From Acidobacteriota bacterium (GTDB lineage Bacteria > Acidobacteriota > Thermoanaerobaculia > UBA5066 > Gp7-AA6): a DNA stretch of 64,000 bases. This document shows, one piece after another, positions 51,405 through 60,266 of this stretch. The position numbers were made by a program, and so were the translations under genes. The stretch covers positions 1 to 64,000 of the forward strand of contig DAHUXD010000051.1 of NCBI GenBank assembly GCA_027307335.1, read 5' to 3'. Position 1 is the first letter of the stretch, and the number at the start of each line of letters is the position of its first letter. Below the pieces are notes generated by a model that was not told the origin of the DNA, searched no databases, and worked only from the letters and a program-made list of their open reading frames with translations.

Positions 51405-53534
51405 CTAGTTCAAACGGATCGACAGCGCCACGCTCAGGATCTCCTTCGCGGCGAAGGGCTGCGAGCTCCAGGCGATCGTGGGCGCCTGGACGAGGATGTC
51501 GACGATCCCCGCGTTGAAGGCGATGCCGAGGCGCGAGCCGGCCTGGAGGTAGTACTGGCCGCCCGGCGAGCCGTGGACTCCCGGCGAAGTGTCGATCTCC
51601 GAGTCGCCGCGAACCTTGGGTCCGCCCTCGACGCGCACCGGCGTGAGCGACAGTCCCAGCACGCGGAGCGCGTACCAGCGCAGATCGAGCGCGAGGACGC
51701 CGGTGAGATAGGCCGAATCGCCCGAGGTCCGCCGCGCGCCGATCGAGAGCGAGCCGCCCGGCGCCCAGACGAACCGGCCGCCCCAGCGGTCCCGGTCCCA
51801 CAGGACCATGCCGTCGATCGACCCCGCTCCGTACGGCCGCCCTTCCACGACGAGGGACGGCGGTTCGACCGTCGTGACCGCGGTGCCGACGTACCAGCTC
51901 GCGGCCCTTCCCTCGAGCCGCCCGTAAGGAGCGTCCGGCGGGGACCACGTCTCGTCCGTCCTCTCGACCTTGTCGGTGTGATGACTGATGAGCGAGCCCC
52001 CGGCGAACCTCGGCGACGTCAGCGCCCAGCTCACGCCGAGGCCGACCGACCACTCGGCGGCGGGCTTGCGCCAGTCGATCTCGAGCGGACCGTGCAGCGT
52101 CAGCGCGAAACGATCGTTCACGATGTAGTCGAACCGGAAGAAGTCGGAGACGACCTCGGAGCCCGTCCCCTGGCCGCCGAACGCCACGCGCCAGGCCGCG
52201 GGCGTGAACCCGAGCGCCGCGCGCTTCCCGAGCGGAAGAGCGAGGTCGAGCTCGAGACCGGCGAGGCCCGCGCCCGAGCCGTCGTCGTAGTGGCGGTAGC
52301 CGAGCTCGCCCGCGAGCGCGTAGACGAAGGGATTCAGCTCCCAGCTGTACTTGAAGAGCGTTCCCTTCGCGGTGACGTCGAGGAACTTTCGCGTGACGTT
52401 GTACGTCGAGTCGAGCCCCAGGAAAGCGTAGGAGCCGGGAGACAGATCGGGCGGCTGCTTCTGCCGGCACTCGTCGCCCTCGCACGGATACGCCGCGGCG
52501 AACCAGCGTTCCTCGAATTCGCGCCACGCGGGGGACTGCTCCGGCGCCGGAGCCGACGCCGACGGAGCGGCCTTCCGGGACATGCGCAGCTCGCGCACGA
52601 CGACGAGCAACTCCACGATCGCCCGTCGTGCTCGGTCGCCGTCCTCCGAGAGGCACTCGAACGGGACCATGTAGGGGAAGTCGACGAGGTCCTTGCAGTG
52701 GCGGCCGCCGGCGACGACCTTCTCCTCGATCACGTAGGTCTTGTCCCGATGGTCGTCCCAGTTGTGGAACGCGGAGTCGGGGATCTTCGCGACCTTCTCC
52801 GGCGTCAGGCCTGGCAGGCGCGTCAGCGGCTTCCAGACGCGCAGCTCCTCGATCCCGCCGCCGTCGGGCCGGCGCTGCGTGTGGGCACCCGAGAACGAAT
52901 CGCCGACCGCGTGCATCAGCTCGTACAGCCCGTATCCGCTCTGGCGGGTGCCGGGCCCGCCGTCGAGAACGACCTGCCGCATCAGGTCGTCGAGGAGGTC
53001 CCGGCAGCGCACGAGGGCGGAGGTCGCGAGCGCGCGGGGGATCTCCGTGCCCTCGATCTTCTCGGAGTCGGCGTCATCGAGCTTCGCCATGAAGTGGAAG
53101 CACTGACCCGCGTCCGAGAACTGGCGCCGGAACGCGGCGTCGGGCTGGTCGGTCAGCGGCTTCGGCCAGTCGAGGAGGGGATTGGAGGCGGAGGCGTCTC
53201 CTTCTCGGAACTCCGGCCCGGGCTCAGTCGCCCGGCCCGAAGTTCCGACGCGGCGTTCCCTCGCCGCGTGGGCGCAGAACCCCGGCGGATGGCTGTCCCA
53301 CCCGAAGCAGAGCGGCGGCGCGAGGTCCCCGTCGTTGAGCAGATCGCGCAGAACGTCCGGCCGCGGCGGCTGGCCGTCGTCACCGTCGACGAGGCTGCGA
53401 TACACGAGCGCCTCGATCACGACGTGGCCCTTGCTGTCGAACGCGGCGGCGGAGGCGGAAAGAAGGATCGACGCGAGGACGAGCGCGAGGGAGCGCCTCC
53501 CCGGGCTCAAGCGGCCTCGATCCAACCCATCCAT
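51405..53534 (-). CDS. Secreted protein with phospholipase C/S1-P1 nuclease-like N-terminus and beta-barrel-like C-terminus
   Basis: Signal LALVLASILLSASAAAFDSKGHVVIEALVYRSL; QCFHFMAKLDDAD; YELMHAVGDSFSGAHTQR; SAFHNWDDHRDKTYV; C-term aromatic-rich strands ending SVALSIRLN. Start codon uncertain. Confidence 0.6.
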   Translation of the reverse strand: MDGLDRGRLSPGRRSLALVLASILLSASAAAFDSKGHVVIEALVYRSLVDGDDGQPPRPDVLRDLLNDGDLAPPLCFGWDSHPPGFCAHAARERRVGTSGRATEPGPEFREGDASASNPLLDWPKPLTDQPDAAFRRQFSDAGQCFHFMAKLDDADSEKIEGTEIPRALATSALVRCRDLLDDLMRQVVLDGGPGTRQSGYGLYELMHAVGDSFSGAHTQRRPDGGGIEELRVWKPLTRLPGLTPEKVAKIPDSAFHNWDDHRDKTYVIEEKVVAGGRHCKDLVDFPYMVPFECLSEDGDRARRAIVELLVVVRELRMSRKAAPSASAPAPEQSPAWREFEERWFAAAYPCEGDECRQKQPPDLSPGSYAFLGLDSTYNVTRKFLDVTAKGTLFKYSWELNPFVYALAGELGYRHYDDGSGAGLAGLELDLALPLGKRAALGFTPAAWRVAFGGQGTGSEVVSDFFRFDYIVNDRFALTLHGPLEIDWRKPAAEWSVGLGVSWALTSPRFAGGSLISHHTDKVERTDETWSPPDAPYGRLEGRAASWYVGTAVTTVEPPSLVVEGRPYGAGSIDGMVLWDRDRWGGRFVWAPGGSLSIGARRTSGDSAYLTGVLALDLRWYALRVLGLSLTPVRVEGGPKVRGDSEIDTSPGVHGSPGGQYYLQAGSRLGIAFNAGIVDILVQAPTIAWSSQPFAAKEILSVALSIRLN
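53193..53268. repeat. Dispersed double-hairpin element, copy B (inside the 51405..53534 CDS)
   Basis: ggaact...agttcc stem followed by cgcggcg-ttccct-cgccgcg stem; aligns to 50517..50588. Confidence 0.6.
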
Positions 53535-53543
53535 TCCTGAGCG
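53499..53543. repeat. 45-bp segment duplicated at 59146..59190
   Basis: 39/45 identical by direct alignment: cccgggctcaagcggcctcgatccaacccatccattcctgagcg. Confidence 0.7.
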
Positions 53544-53620
53544 GGCGAGGGCGGTGAGATCGCCTCGTTGGGCCGAGATCTCGGGCTCGGCCAGGAGGAC
53601 AGTCCGTCGACAAGACGACC

Positions 53621-54532
53621 TCAAGCGAGGAGGGCGCATTCGGGCGGGAGCGCCAGCGTGAGGCGCTTCGGCAAAAGCTCGAATCGAAATCGCGTTCCCG
53701 AGACGGGTTCACCATCGAGGTTGATCTGGAGGGTCTCATCGGTCTCGACCTCGACCTGCGCCAGGCGCGCGCCGACGACCGCGTGTTGAATCGCGTCGGG
53801 GCCGTGACGAAGCAGCGCGCGCAGCGCATGCGGCACTTCGTCGTTCGGCAATTTGGGAAGGACCCGGACGTCCAGCAGTCCGTCGTCGAGCAACGCCTCC
53901 GGGCAGAGCGGATGGCCGCCGCCCGCCTGGCGCCCGTTGCCAATGGCCAGCACCAGGAATTCGCCTTCCCATCCGAATCCCGGGCCCCTCAGCCGTCCGC
54001 GTGAGGGACGGATGGAATTGAAATGAGTCAATCCGGTCAGGAGATAGGCCGCACCGCCGAGCAGGCGTTTTAACTCCGGTGGCGTCGCGGTCGTCAGCGA
54101 CGCGCCGAATCCGCCGGTGGCGACGTTGAGGAAAGGACGCCCATCGACGCGCCCGACGTCCACCCTCGCCTCGGATCCGGACACGGCCAGAAGCAAGGCC
54201 TCCGAAGGGTCGAGCGGGATTCCACAGGCGCGTGCCAGATCGTTCGCCGTGCCGAGGGGCATGATCGCCAGCCGGGGTGGTTTCCGGTCCGATGGCGCCA
54301 GGAGCCCGGCCACGACGCCGTTGACGGTTCCGTCCCCGCCGGCGGCGACGACGACCTCGAACCCCTCGCTCGCCGCGCGGCGCGCGAACCGCTCCGCGTC
54401 GGTCCCCTCCCAGGTGACCCCCACCTCGATCTCCAGAGCGTCGCCGCGGGCCGCTCCCACGGCCGCGCGGACGTCCTCCCGCCCGGCCGCCTTGCCGTTC
54501 AGAACGATGAATGCGGATCGGGCGAGGCTCAT
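53621..54532 (-). CDS. Diacylglycerol/lipid kinase family protein (YegS-like)
   Basis: VVVAAGGDGTVNGVVAGLL; IMPLGTANDLARACGIP; NVATGGFGASLT; AIGNGRQAGGGHPLCPEALLDDGLLDVRVLP. Confidence 0.92.
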   Translation of the reverse strand: MSLARSAFIVLNGKAAGREDVRAAVGAARGDALEIEVGVTWEGTDAERFARRAASEGFEVVVAAGGDGTVNGVVAGLLAPSDRKPPRLAIMPLGTANDLARACGIPLDPSEALLLAVSGSEARVDVGRVDGRPFLNVATGGFGASLTTATPPELKRLLGGAAYLLTGLTHFNSIRPSRGRLRGPGFGWEGEFLVLAIGNGRQAGGGHPLCPEALLDDGLLDVRVLPKLPNDEVPHALRALLRHGPDAIQHAVVGARLAQVEVETDETLQINLDGEPVSGTRFRFELLPKRLTLALPPECALLA

Positions 54533-54622
54533 GAAGAGACGGTTTGGACAGTGTAAAGGACACCTTGATAAGTCAGGGACGGCTTGATAACGAATTCTCG
54601 GCGGGAGGATGATTTCGGGAAG

Positions 54623-56047
54623 ATGAGTCTCCCTGAGGACGGCGCCGGCTCCGCCGCGGAGCGGGAGCTCCGGACGATTCTCGACACCATACCCGCGTTC
54701 GTCTGGACGGCACGCCCCGATGGCGCCCTCGACTTCGTCGCGGGCAGCTGGCTCGAGCACGTCGGGCGGGGGGAGCCGGCGCTCGGCTGGGAGTGGACGA
54801 GCCAGGTGCATCCGGACGATCGCGACCGCGCGGTGCGGGACTGGCGGAGCGCGGTCGCCTCGGGAACCCGGTTCGGCATCGAACTGCGGTTCCCCGACCC
54901 CGATGGGAAGTATCGATGGCACCTCGCGCGGGCCGTTCCCCTGCGCGACGACGCGGGGCAGGTCTTGCGCTGGTATGGAACGCTCACCGACATCGAGGAT
55001 CTCAAGCGCGCGGAGCAGGAACTCCGCGAGCTGAAGGACCGGCTCCTCAGCGAGAACATCGCCTTGCGGGACGAGGTCGACCAGGCGTCGATGTTCGAGG
55101 AGATTGTTGGCTCCTCGTCGGCGCTGCGCCGCGCCCTGATGCTCGTGGGCAAGGTGGCGGGTACCGATTCCACCGTGCTCCTCACCGGCGAAACCGGCAC
55201 TGGCAAGGAGCTGATCGCCCGGGCCATTCACAAGCGGTCGCCGCGCGCGTCGCGGCCCTTCGTGTCCGTCAATTGCGGCGCGACGCCGCCGTCGCTCATC
55301 GCCTCGGAGCTGTTCGGACACGAGAAGGGGGCCTTCACCGGCGCGGTGCAGCGCCACCTCGGCCGATTCGAGGTCGCGGAGGGAGGGACCCTCTTCCTCG
55401 ACGAAGTGGGCGAACTGCCGCCGGAGACGCAGGTCGCCTTGCTTCGGGTCCTGCAGGAACGGACGTTCGAGCGCGTGGGGAGCACGCGGATGATTCCCGT
55501 CGACGTTCGGGTGATCGCCGCGACGAACCGCGATCTCGAACGCGCGATCGCGGATGGGTCGTTTCGAGCCGATCTCTACTATCGGCTCAGCGTGTTCCCG
55601 ATTCGCCTGCCTCCGCTTCGCGAACGGACCGAGGACATTCCGCTGCTCGTCGAGTATCTGACCCAGCGGTATGCGTCCAGGGTGGGAAAGAAAATCAGGA
55701 GCGTGAATCGGCGGACGATCGATCTTCTCACGGCGTACTCCTGGCCCGGAAACGTGCGCGAGTTGCAGAACATCATCCAGCGCGCGGTGATCCTCAGCGA
55801 GGGGACGCTCGAAATCGATGCGACCTGGCTGAGCCGGGGATCGACCCCACCACCCGAGGGCACACTTCGTCTCGCCCGCGCGAGCGCCGGCGAAGAGAAG
55901 AACGCGATCGAAAAGGCACTGACCGCTTCTCGGGGCCGTGTCGCCGGTCAGGACGGGGCGGCGGCCAGGCTCGGAATCCCCCGGTCGACGCTCGAGTCGA
56001 GGATTCTGGCGCTCCGCATCGACAAGCACCGGTTCAAAACGCTCTAA
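54623..56047 (+). CDS. PAS-domain sigma-54-dependent transcriptional activator (AAA+ and Fis-like HTH)
   Basis: [56 protein letters not shown]-terminal [15 protein letters not shown]. Start 54623 chosen; 54584 TTG also in frame. Confidence 0.92.
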   Translation: MSLPEDGAGSAAERELRTILDTIPAFVWTARPDGALDFVAGSWLEHVGRGEPALGWEWTSQVHPDDRDRAVRDWRSAVASGTRFGIELRFPDPDGKYRWHLARAVPLRDDAGQVLRWYGTLTDIEDLKRAEQELRELKDRLLSENIALRDEVDQASMFEEIVGSSSALRRALMLVGKVAGTDSTVLLTGETGTGKELIARAIHKRSPRASRPFVSVNCGATPPSLIASELFGHEKGAFTGAVQRHLGRFEVAEGGTLFLDEVGELPPETQVALLRVLQERTFERVGSTRMIPVDVRVIAATNRDLERAIADGSFRADLYYRLSVFPIRLPPLRERTEDIPLLVEYLTQRYASRVGKKIRSVNRRTIDLLTAYSWPGNVRELQNIIQRAVILSEGTLEIDATWLSRGSTPPPEGTLRLARASAGEEKNAIEKALTASRGRVAGQDGAAARLGIPRSTLESRILALRIDKHRFKTL

Positions 56048-56146
56048 CCGTCCAGCCCGGCAAGATCGGCTGTCGAGTCTCGACATTCGTCGGGTTTCGT
56101 CACTCGCTTTCCAGGTCTAAGTCTATTTAATTCAGTTATTTAGTTC

Positions 56147-56162
56147 TGGCACTCGCCTTGCC
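56147..56162 (+). promoter_or_regulatory. Predicted sigma-54 (-24/-12) promoter
   Basis: TGGCAC-tcgcc-TTGCC with the required 12-nt GG-to-GC spacing, directly downstream of a sigma-54 activator gene. Confidence 0.75.
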
Positions 56163-56176
56163 ATCTTACGGGCTCG

Positions 56177-56452
56177 ATGGTGATGAGAGTCGATTCCGTT
56201 TCCGATCGAGCGCGGACGATTTTCGTGCTCATCGGGAGGATCAACTCGCCGGAAGTGCAGGAGTTGAAGACGAGGATGGCCGAAAACGGGAACCGCGTCG
56301 CGCTCGACCTCCAGGAGGTGCGGCTCGTCGACCTCGACGCGGTGCGGTTTCTCGCCTCGGCGGAGCGGAGCGGGGTCGAGCTTCGTCGGGTGCCCGATTA
56401 CGTCCGCGAGTGGATCCAGCTGGAGAAGCGAAGGCTCAGTGATCTCGAGTGA
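56177..56452 (+). CDS. Small STAS-like domain protein
   Basis: FVLIGRINSPEVQELKTRMAENGNRVALDLQEVRLVDLDAVRFLASAERSGVELRRVPDYVREWI. Confidence 0.65.
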   Translation: MVMRVDSVSDRARTIFVLIGRINSPEVQELKTRMAENGNRVALDLQEVRLVDLDAVRFLASAERSGVELRRVPDYVREWIQLEKRRLSDLE

Positions 56453-56496
56453 GCGGCGCGTCGCCGCTTCACGAATTCGAAAGGGGGATGGGAATC

Positions 56497-57216
56497 ATGG
56501 AACGGATGTTGGTGGTGGTCTTCGACAACGAGAAGAAGGCGTACGAAGGACGATCGGCGCTGACCCAGCTCCAGAAAGAGGGCAGCATCACGATTTTCGC
56601 CGGAGCGGTGGTGGCGAAGCACGCCGATGGCACGGTCGACTTCAAGCGGATCGATGACTTCGAGCCGACCGGAACGCTCGGCGGGACCGCCGTCGGCAGC
56701 CTCATTGGACTGCTGGGGGGACCGGTCGGAGTCGCCATCGGCGGCGCCTCGGGTCTCGCGCTCGGCGCTCTCTACGACGTCGAGACGGCACGCGTCGGCA
56801 GCGATTTCCTCGAGGACGTCTCGAAGACGCTGACGCCGAACAAGGTCGCGGTCGTCGCCGAAGTCGAGGAGGAGTGGACGACCCCGGTCGACGCGCGGAT
56901 GGAGCAGCTCGGCGGGACCGTGTTACGCCGCGCGCTCTGGCAGGTGGAGGAGCAGACTCGGCGTGAGGAGATCGCCGCGATGAAGGCGGATCTCGCGCAG
57001 CTCAAGAGTGAGGCCGCGAAGGCCCATGCCGACCGCAAGGCGAAGCTCGAGAAGAAGATCTACGAGCTTGCCGCGAAAATCGACGCGCAGGACAAGAAAG
57101 CGACGGAGCGGCTGAATGCTTTCGAGGCACGCCAGAAGACGAAAAAGGCTCTGCTGAAGAAGAACGCCACGGCCGCCGGCCGGGCGCTCAAGGAACTGGC
57201 GCAGACCCCGGTCTGA
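56497..57216 (+). CDS. DUF1269-like protein with charged coiled-coil C-terminus (copy 1)
   Basis: MERMLVVVFDNEKKAYEGRSALTQLQKEGSITIFAGAVVAKHADGTV; Gly-rich hydrophobic hairpin LGGTAVGSLIGLLGGPVGVAIGGASGLALG. Confidence 0.75.
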   Translation: MERMLVVVFDNEKKAYEGRSALTQLQKEGSITIFAGAVVAKHADGTVDFKRIDDFEPTGTLGGTAVGSLIGLLGGPVGVAIGGASGLALGALYDVETARVGSDFLEDVSKTLTPNKVAVVAEVEEEWTTPVDARMEQLGGTVLRRALWQVEEQTRREEIAAMKADLAQLKSEAAKAHADRKAKLEKKIYELAAKIDAQDKKATERLNAFEARQKTKKALLKKNATAAGRALKELAQTPV

Positions 57217-57245
57217 CGCCGGACGGCAAGAAGGAGGAAATCGAA

Positions 57246-57836
57246 ATGCTCTCCGAAGATGTTCACAAGGCGTTTCAGCGGGGATGGTGGGGCCTCGTCA
57301 TCCGTGGCCTACTCGCCATCGCCCTCGGCATCCTCGTCCTGGTGCGGCCCCTCGAGTCCGTCGCCGCGTTCGCCCTGCTCATCGCGATCTGGGCGATCTT
57401 CGGCGGGATCACGGAAATCGTCCACGCGATCGACCTGCGGCAGGTCTTCGCCTCCTGGTGGGTGATGCTGCTCGGCGGGCTCGTGAGTGTGAGCTTCGGC
57501 GTGGCCGCCCTGTATTACTACCCCGGTCTCTCCCTGGCGTTCGCCGTGACATGGACGAGCTTCTGGCTCATGTTCTCGGGGATCCTCGGCATCGCAGCCG
57601 CCATCACGGAGTATCGGCTGGGCGTCTCGTGGGGATGGACGCTCGCGTGGGGCCTGGTCGCGATCGCCGCCGCGGTGATCGCGCTCGTGTCCCCCCCCAC
57701 GACGCTGGCGGCGATCATGGGCCTGATCGCGGGATTCGCGCTTGTCAGCGGCACGGTTCTCCTCATCGGCGCGTTCCGCATCCGTTCGGTCGTCGGTGAG
57801 ATCCGTCATTCGGTGGGGGAAATGAAGAGGGCGTGA
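57246..57836 (+). CDS. HdeD-family (DUF308) membrane protein
   Basis: aaggagg RBS; GWWGLVIRGLLAIALGILVLVRPLESVAAFALLIAIWAIFGGITEIVHAIDLR. Confidence 0.88.
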   Translation: MLSEDVHKAFQRGWWGLVIRGLLAIALGILVLVRPLESVAAFALLIAIWAIFGGITEIVHAIDLRQVFASWWVMLLGGLVSVSFGVAALYYYPGLSLAFAVTWTSFWLMFSGILGIAAAITEYRLGVSWGWTLAWGLVAIAAAVIALVSPPTTLAAIMGLIAGFALVSGTVLLIGAFRIRSVVGEIRHSVGEMKRA

Positions 57837-57882
57837 CTGCCGGGTGTCCCGGCGATTCGAAGGCAAATGGAGGAGTGAAGTC

Positions 57883-58584
57883 ATGGACAGAATGCTCGTA
57901 ACGGTGTTCGACGACGAGAGCAAGGCTTATGCGGGGAAGAAGGCCCTGGTGGATCTCGATCGGGAGGGAAGCATCGCTCTTTACGGCTATGCGATCGTCC
58001 GGAAGAATGCGGACGGCACGACCAGCGTCAAGCAGAGCGACGAGCCGTTCCCGATCGGCGGTGTGAGCGGTTCGGCTCTGGGCGCGCTCATCGGAGCCCT
58101 GGGCGGTCCCGCGGGCGCGGCGATCGGCGCCACCGTCGGCCTCGTGGCGGGAGGCGCCGCGGATGTCTACAACTACGGCGTCAGCGAGGATTACTTCTAC
58201 GATGTCGAGAAGGCGCTCAAGCCCGGCAAGGTCGCCGTGGTCGCGGAGATCGACGAGGACTGGACGACGCCCATCGACGATCGGATGGATGCCATCGGCG
58301 GAACGGTGCTCCGCCGTTCCATCTCGGAGGTCCGGGAGCGTCTCCATCAGGAGGACGTCACCGCGATGAAGGCCGACATCGCACAGATGAAGGCCGAGCA
58401 CGCGATGGCGCAGGCACAGCGCAGGGTGAAGTTGTCTGAGAAGATCCGACTGCTGGACTCGAAGCTCCAGGCCAAGCTCCAGAAGCAGAAGGAGCACCGC
58501 GACGCTCTCGACCGTGAGGCGAAGGCGAAGGCCGATTACATGAAGGGCCGGGCGACCGTCGCGGCGTCCCGCGCCTCCGTGTAA
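57883..58584 (+). CDS. DUF1269-like protein with charged coiled-coil C-terminus (copy 2)
   Basis: MDRMLVTVFDDESKAYAGKKALVDLDREGSIALYGYAIVRKNADGTT; parallels copy 1 throughout. Confidence 0.75.
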   Translation: MDRMLVTVFDDESKAYAGKKALVDLDREGSIALYGYAIVRKNADGTTSVKQSDEPFPIGGVSGSALGALIGALGGPAGAAIGATVGLVAGGAADVYNYGVSEDYFYDVEKALKPGKVAVVAEIDEDWTTPIDDRMDAIGGTVLRRSISEVRERLHQEDVTAMKADIAQMKAEHAMAQAQRRVKLSEKIRLLDSKLQAKLQKQKEHRDALDREAKAKADYMKGRATVAASRASV

Positions 58585-58597
58585 GGCGAGAGCCATC

Positions 58598-59081
58598 GTG
58601 GCGGACTCACAGGCGGGCGGGCGTTCTCGGGGTCGTCGCCCTCGCGGGCGTGGTCCTGGGGGCGTCGCCCGCCTCCCAGAATTCCGGGTCCGAGCGTCCG
58701 GCAACGGATCTGGAGCTCGTGATGGGTCAGTCGATGTTCGAAGAGCTCGTGAAACGGGCCGAGGTGATCGAGTCGTCGCCGCTTTACGACACCCTGCTGC
58801 CCGTGATCGAGCCGATCCTGAGGACGGCTCAGCCGCAGTATCCGTACCCCTTCAAGGTCTATCTGGTCCACGAGCCCGCCCCCAATGCGTTCGCGACGCC
58901 GGGCGGGAACGTCTACGTCACGGATGCGCTCCTCTATTTCGCGAAGAACAAGGAGCAGCTCGTGGGCACGCTCTGCCACGAGATGGCCCATACGATCCAT
59001 CACGATTCGATGGAGATGCTCGCGAAACGAGAGCGGGTCGCACGAGCGGAGCTCGGAGCCGCGATCCTTCTGGGCCGCTGA
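58598..59081 (+). pseudogene. M48-type metallopeptidase fragment, frameshifted near 5' end and 3'-truncated
   Basis: FKVYLVHEPAPNAFATPGGNVYVTDALLYFAKNKEQLVGTLCHEMAHTIHHD then GAAILLGR-stop; likely GTG start at 58598 is out of frame by one ggcg unit. Confidence 0.55.
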
Positions 59082-59145
59082 TCTCGTCGAGCGTGAGATC
59101 TTCCTCAACTCGGAATCGGCGGACGCTGTCGACCGAAAGTCCTCG

Positions 59146-59190
59146 CCCCGGGCTCAAGCCGCCTCGATCCGGCTCATCCACTCCTGAACG
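59146..59190. repeat. 45-bp segment duplicated at 53499..53543 (3' end of AI-2E transporter gene)
   Basis: 39/45 identical; minus-strand coding here for QEWMSRIEAA-stop. Confidence 0.7.
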
Positions 59191-60092
59191 AGGTTGTACG
59201 CGACGGCGAGAAGCGTCGGCCCGATGAAGAGGCCGAGGAAACCGAAGGCGAGGATGCCGCCGACGACGCCGAGAAAGATCAGCGCCATCGGCGCGTCGAC
59301 GCCCTTGCCGATCAGGATCGGGCGCACGACGTTCTCGGCGCCGCCGACGACCACGATGCTCCAGATGGCGAGGAAGATCGCGCGGCCGGTCGAGCCGTTC
59401 GCGCCGAGCCAGAGCGCGGCGGGAAGCCAGAGGAGGGCCGGGCCCATGGGGATGACGGACAGGAAGAACGTCGCCATGCCGAGGACGAACACGCCCGGAA
59501 CGCCGGCGATGGCGAAGCCGATCATCGCCAGGACCGCCTGGACGGCGCAGGTCCCGAGGAGGCCGCGGAACACCCCGCGCACCGTCGAGCGGACGACGGC
59601 GACCTGTCTCCGGCCGGTCTCGCCGCCGAGGCGCAGGGCGACCCGATCGACGGCGCGGGCGACCTCGGCGCTGCGGACGTAGAGAAGACCCGCGATGACG
59701 ACCGCCAGCGCGAACTGGAGAATTCCCGCGCTGACGCCGCCGGCCGCGGCGACCAGGAAGTCCTTCGCCGGTCCGACGACCGGCCGGAGATCCCGGCGGA
59801 AAACTTCGGGATCGGCGGCCCAGACCTGCCACTTCGCGTCGGCGGCCCGGCCGACGAGAGGCACGGTGCCGAGCCATGCCGGCGGCTCCCGCAGTCCGCC
59901 CGAGAGCATTTCCCGGACGCGATCGACGACGTTGGGAGTTCCACCGGCGAGCCGCAGGGCGAACGCCGTGATCGGGACGAAGAGGACGGCCGCGATCGTG
60001 AGACCGGCGAGCGTCGCGGCGAGTTTTCTCCGGCCGCGGACGAGCCGGAGAAACTTCTCGAAGAGTCCGCGGGTCGACAGCGAGAGGATCAC
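59154..60092 (-). CDS. AI-2E family transporter (N-terminus extends upstream of the listed GTG; no canonical start found)
   Basis: GMATFFLSVIPMGPALLWLPAALWLGANGSTGRAIFLAIWSIVVVGGAENVVRPILIGKG; in-frame upstream DYERYAVFAAIVLLLIGCYLVVRPFLTAFLWG looks like the true N-terminus. Confidence 0.8.
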   Translation of the reverse strand: MILSLSTRGLFEKFLRLVRGRRKLAATLAGLTIAAVLFVPITAFALRLAGGTPNVVDRVREMLSGGLREPPAWLGTVPLVGRAADAKWQVWAADPEVFRRDLRPVVGPAKDFLVAAAGGVSAGILQFALAVVIAGLLYVRSAEVARAVDRVALRLGGETGRRQVAVVRSTVRGVFRGLLGTCAVQAVLAMIGFAIAGVPGVFVLGMATFFLSVIPMGPALLWLPAALWLGANGSTGRAIFLAIWSIVVVGGAENVVRPILIGKGVDAPMALIFLGVVGGILAFGFLGLFIGPTLLAVAYNLVQEWMSRIEAA

Positions 60093-60266
60093 GCCCCAGA
60101 GAAAAGCGGTCAGGAAGGGGCGGACGACCAGGTAGCAGCCGATGAGGAGGAGGACGATCGCGGCGAAGACGGCGTACCGCTCGTAGTCGCGGGCGCGAGC
60201 GGCCGACTCCGCGGGACGGGCGGTGGGCGTGCCGGAGTCGGTGGCCGTCGTCCGGGCTCCTCGCCG

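Noticed and set aside
51378-53540. 720-aa plus-strand ORF
   Set aside because: Antisense to the secreted PLC-like/barrel gene; His/Arg/Glu-rich without motifs
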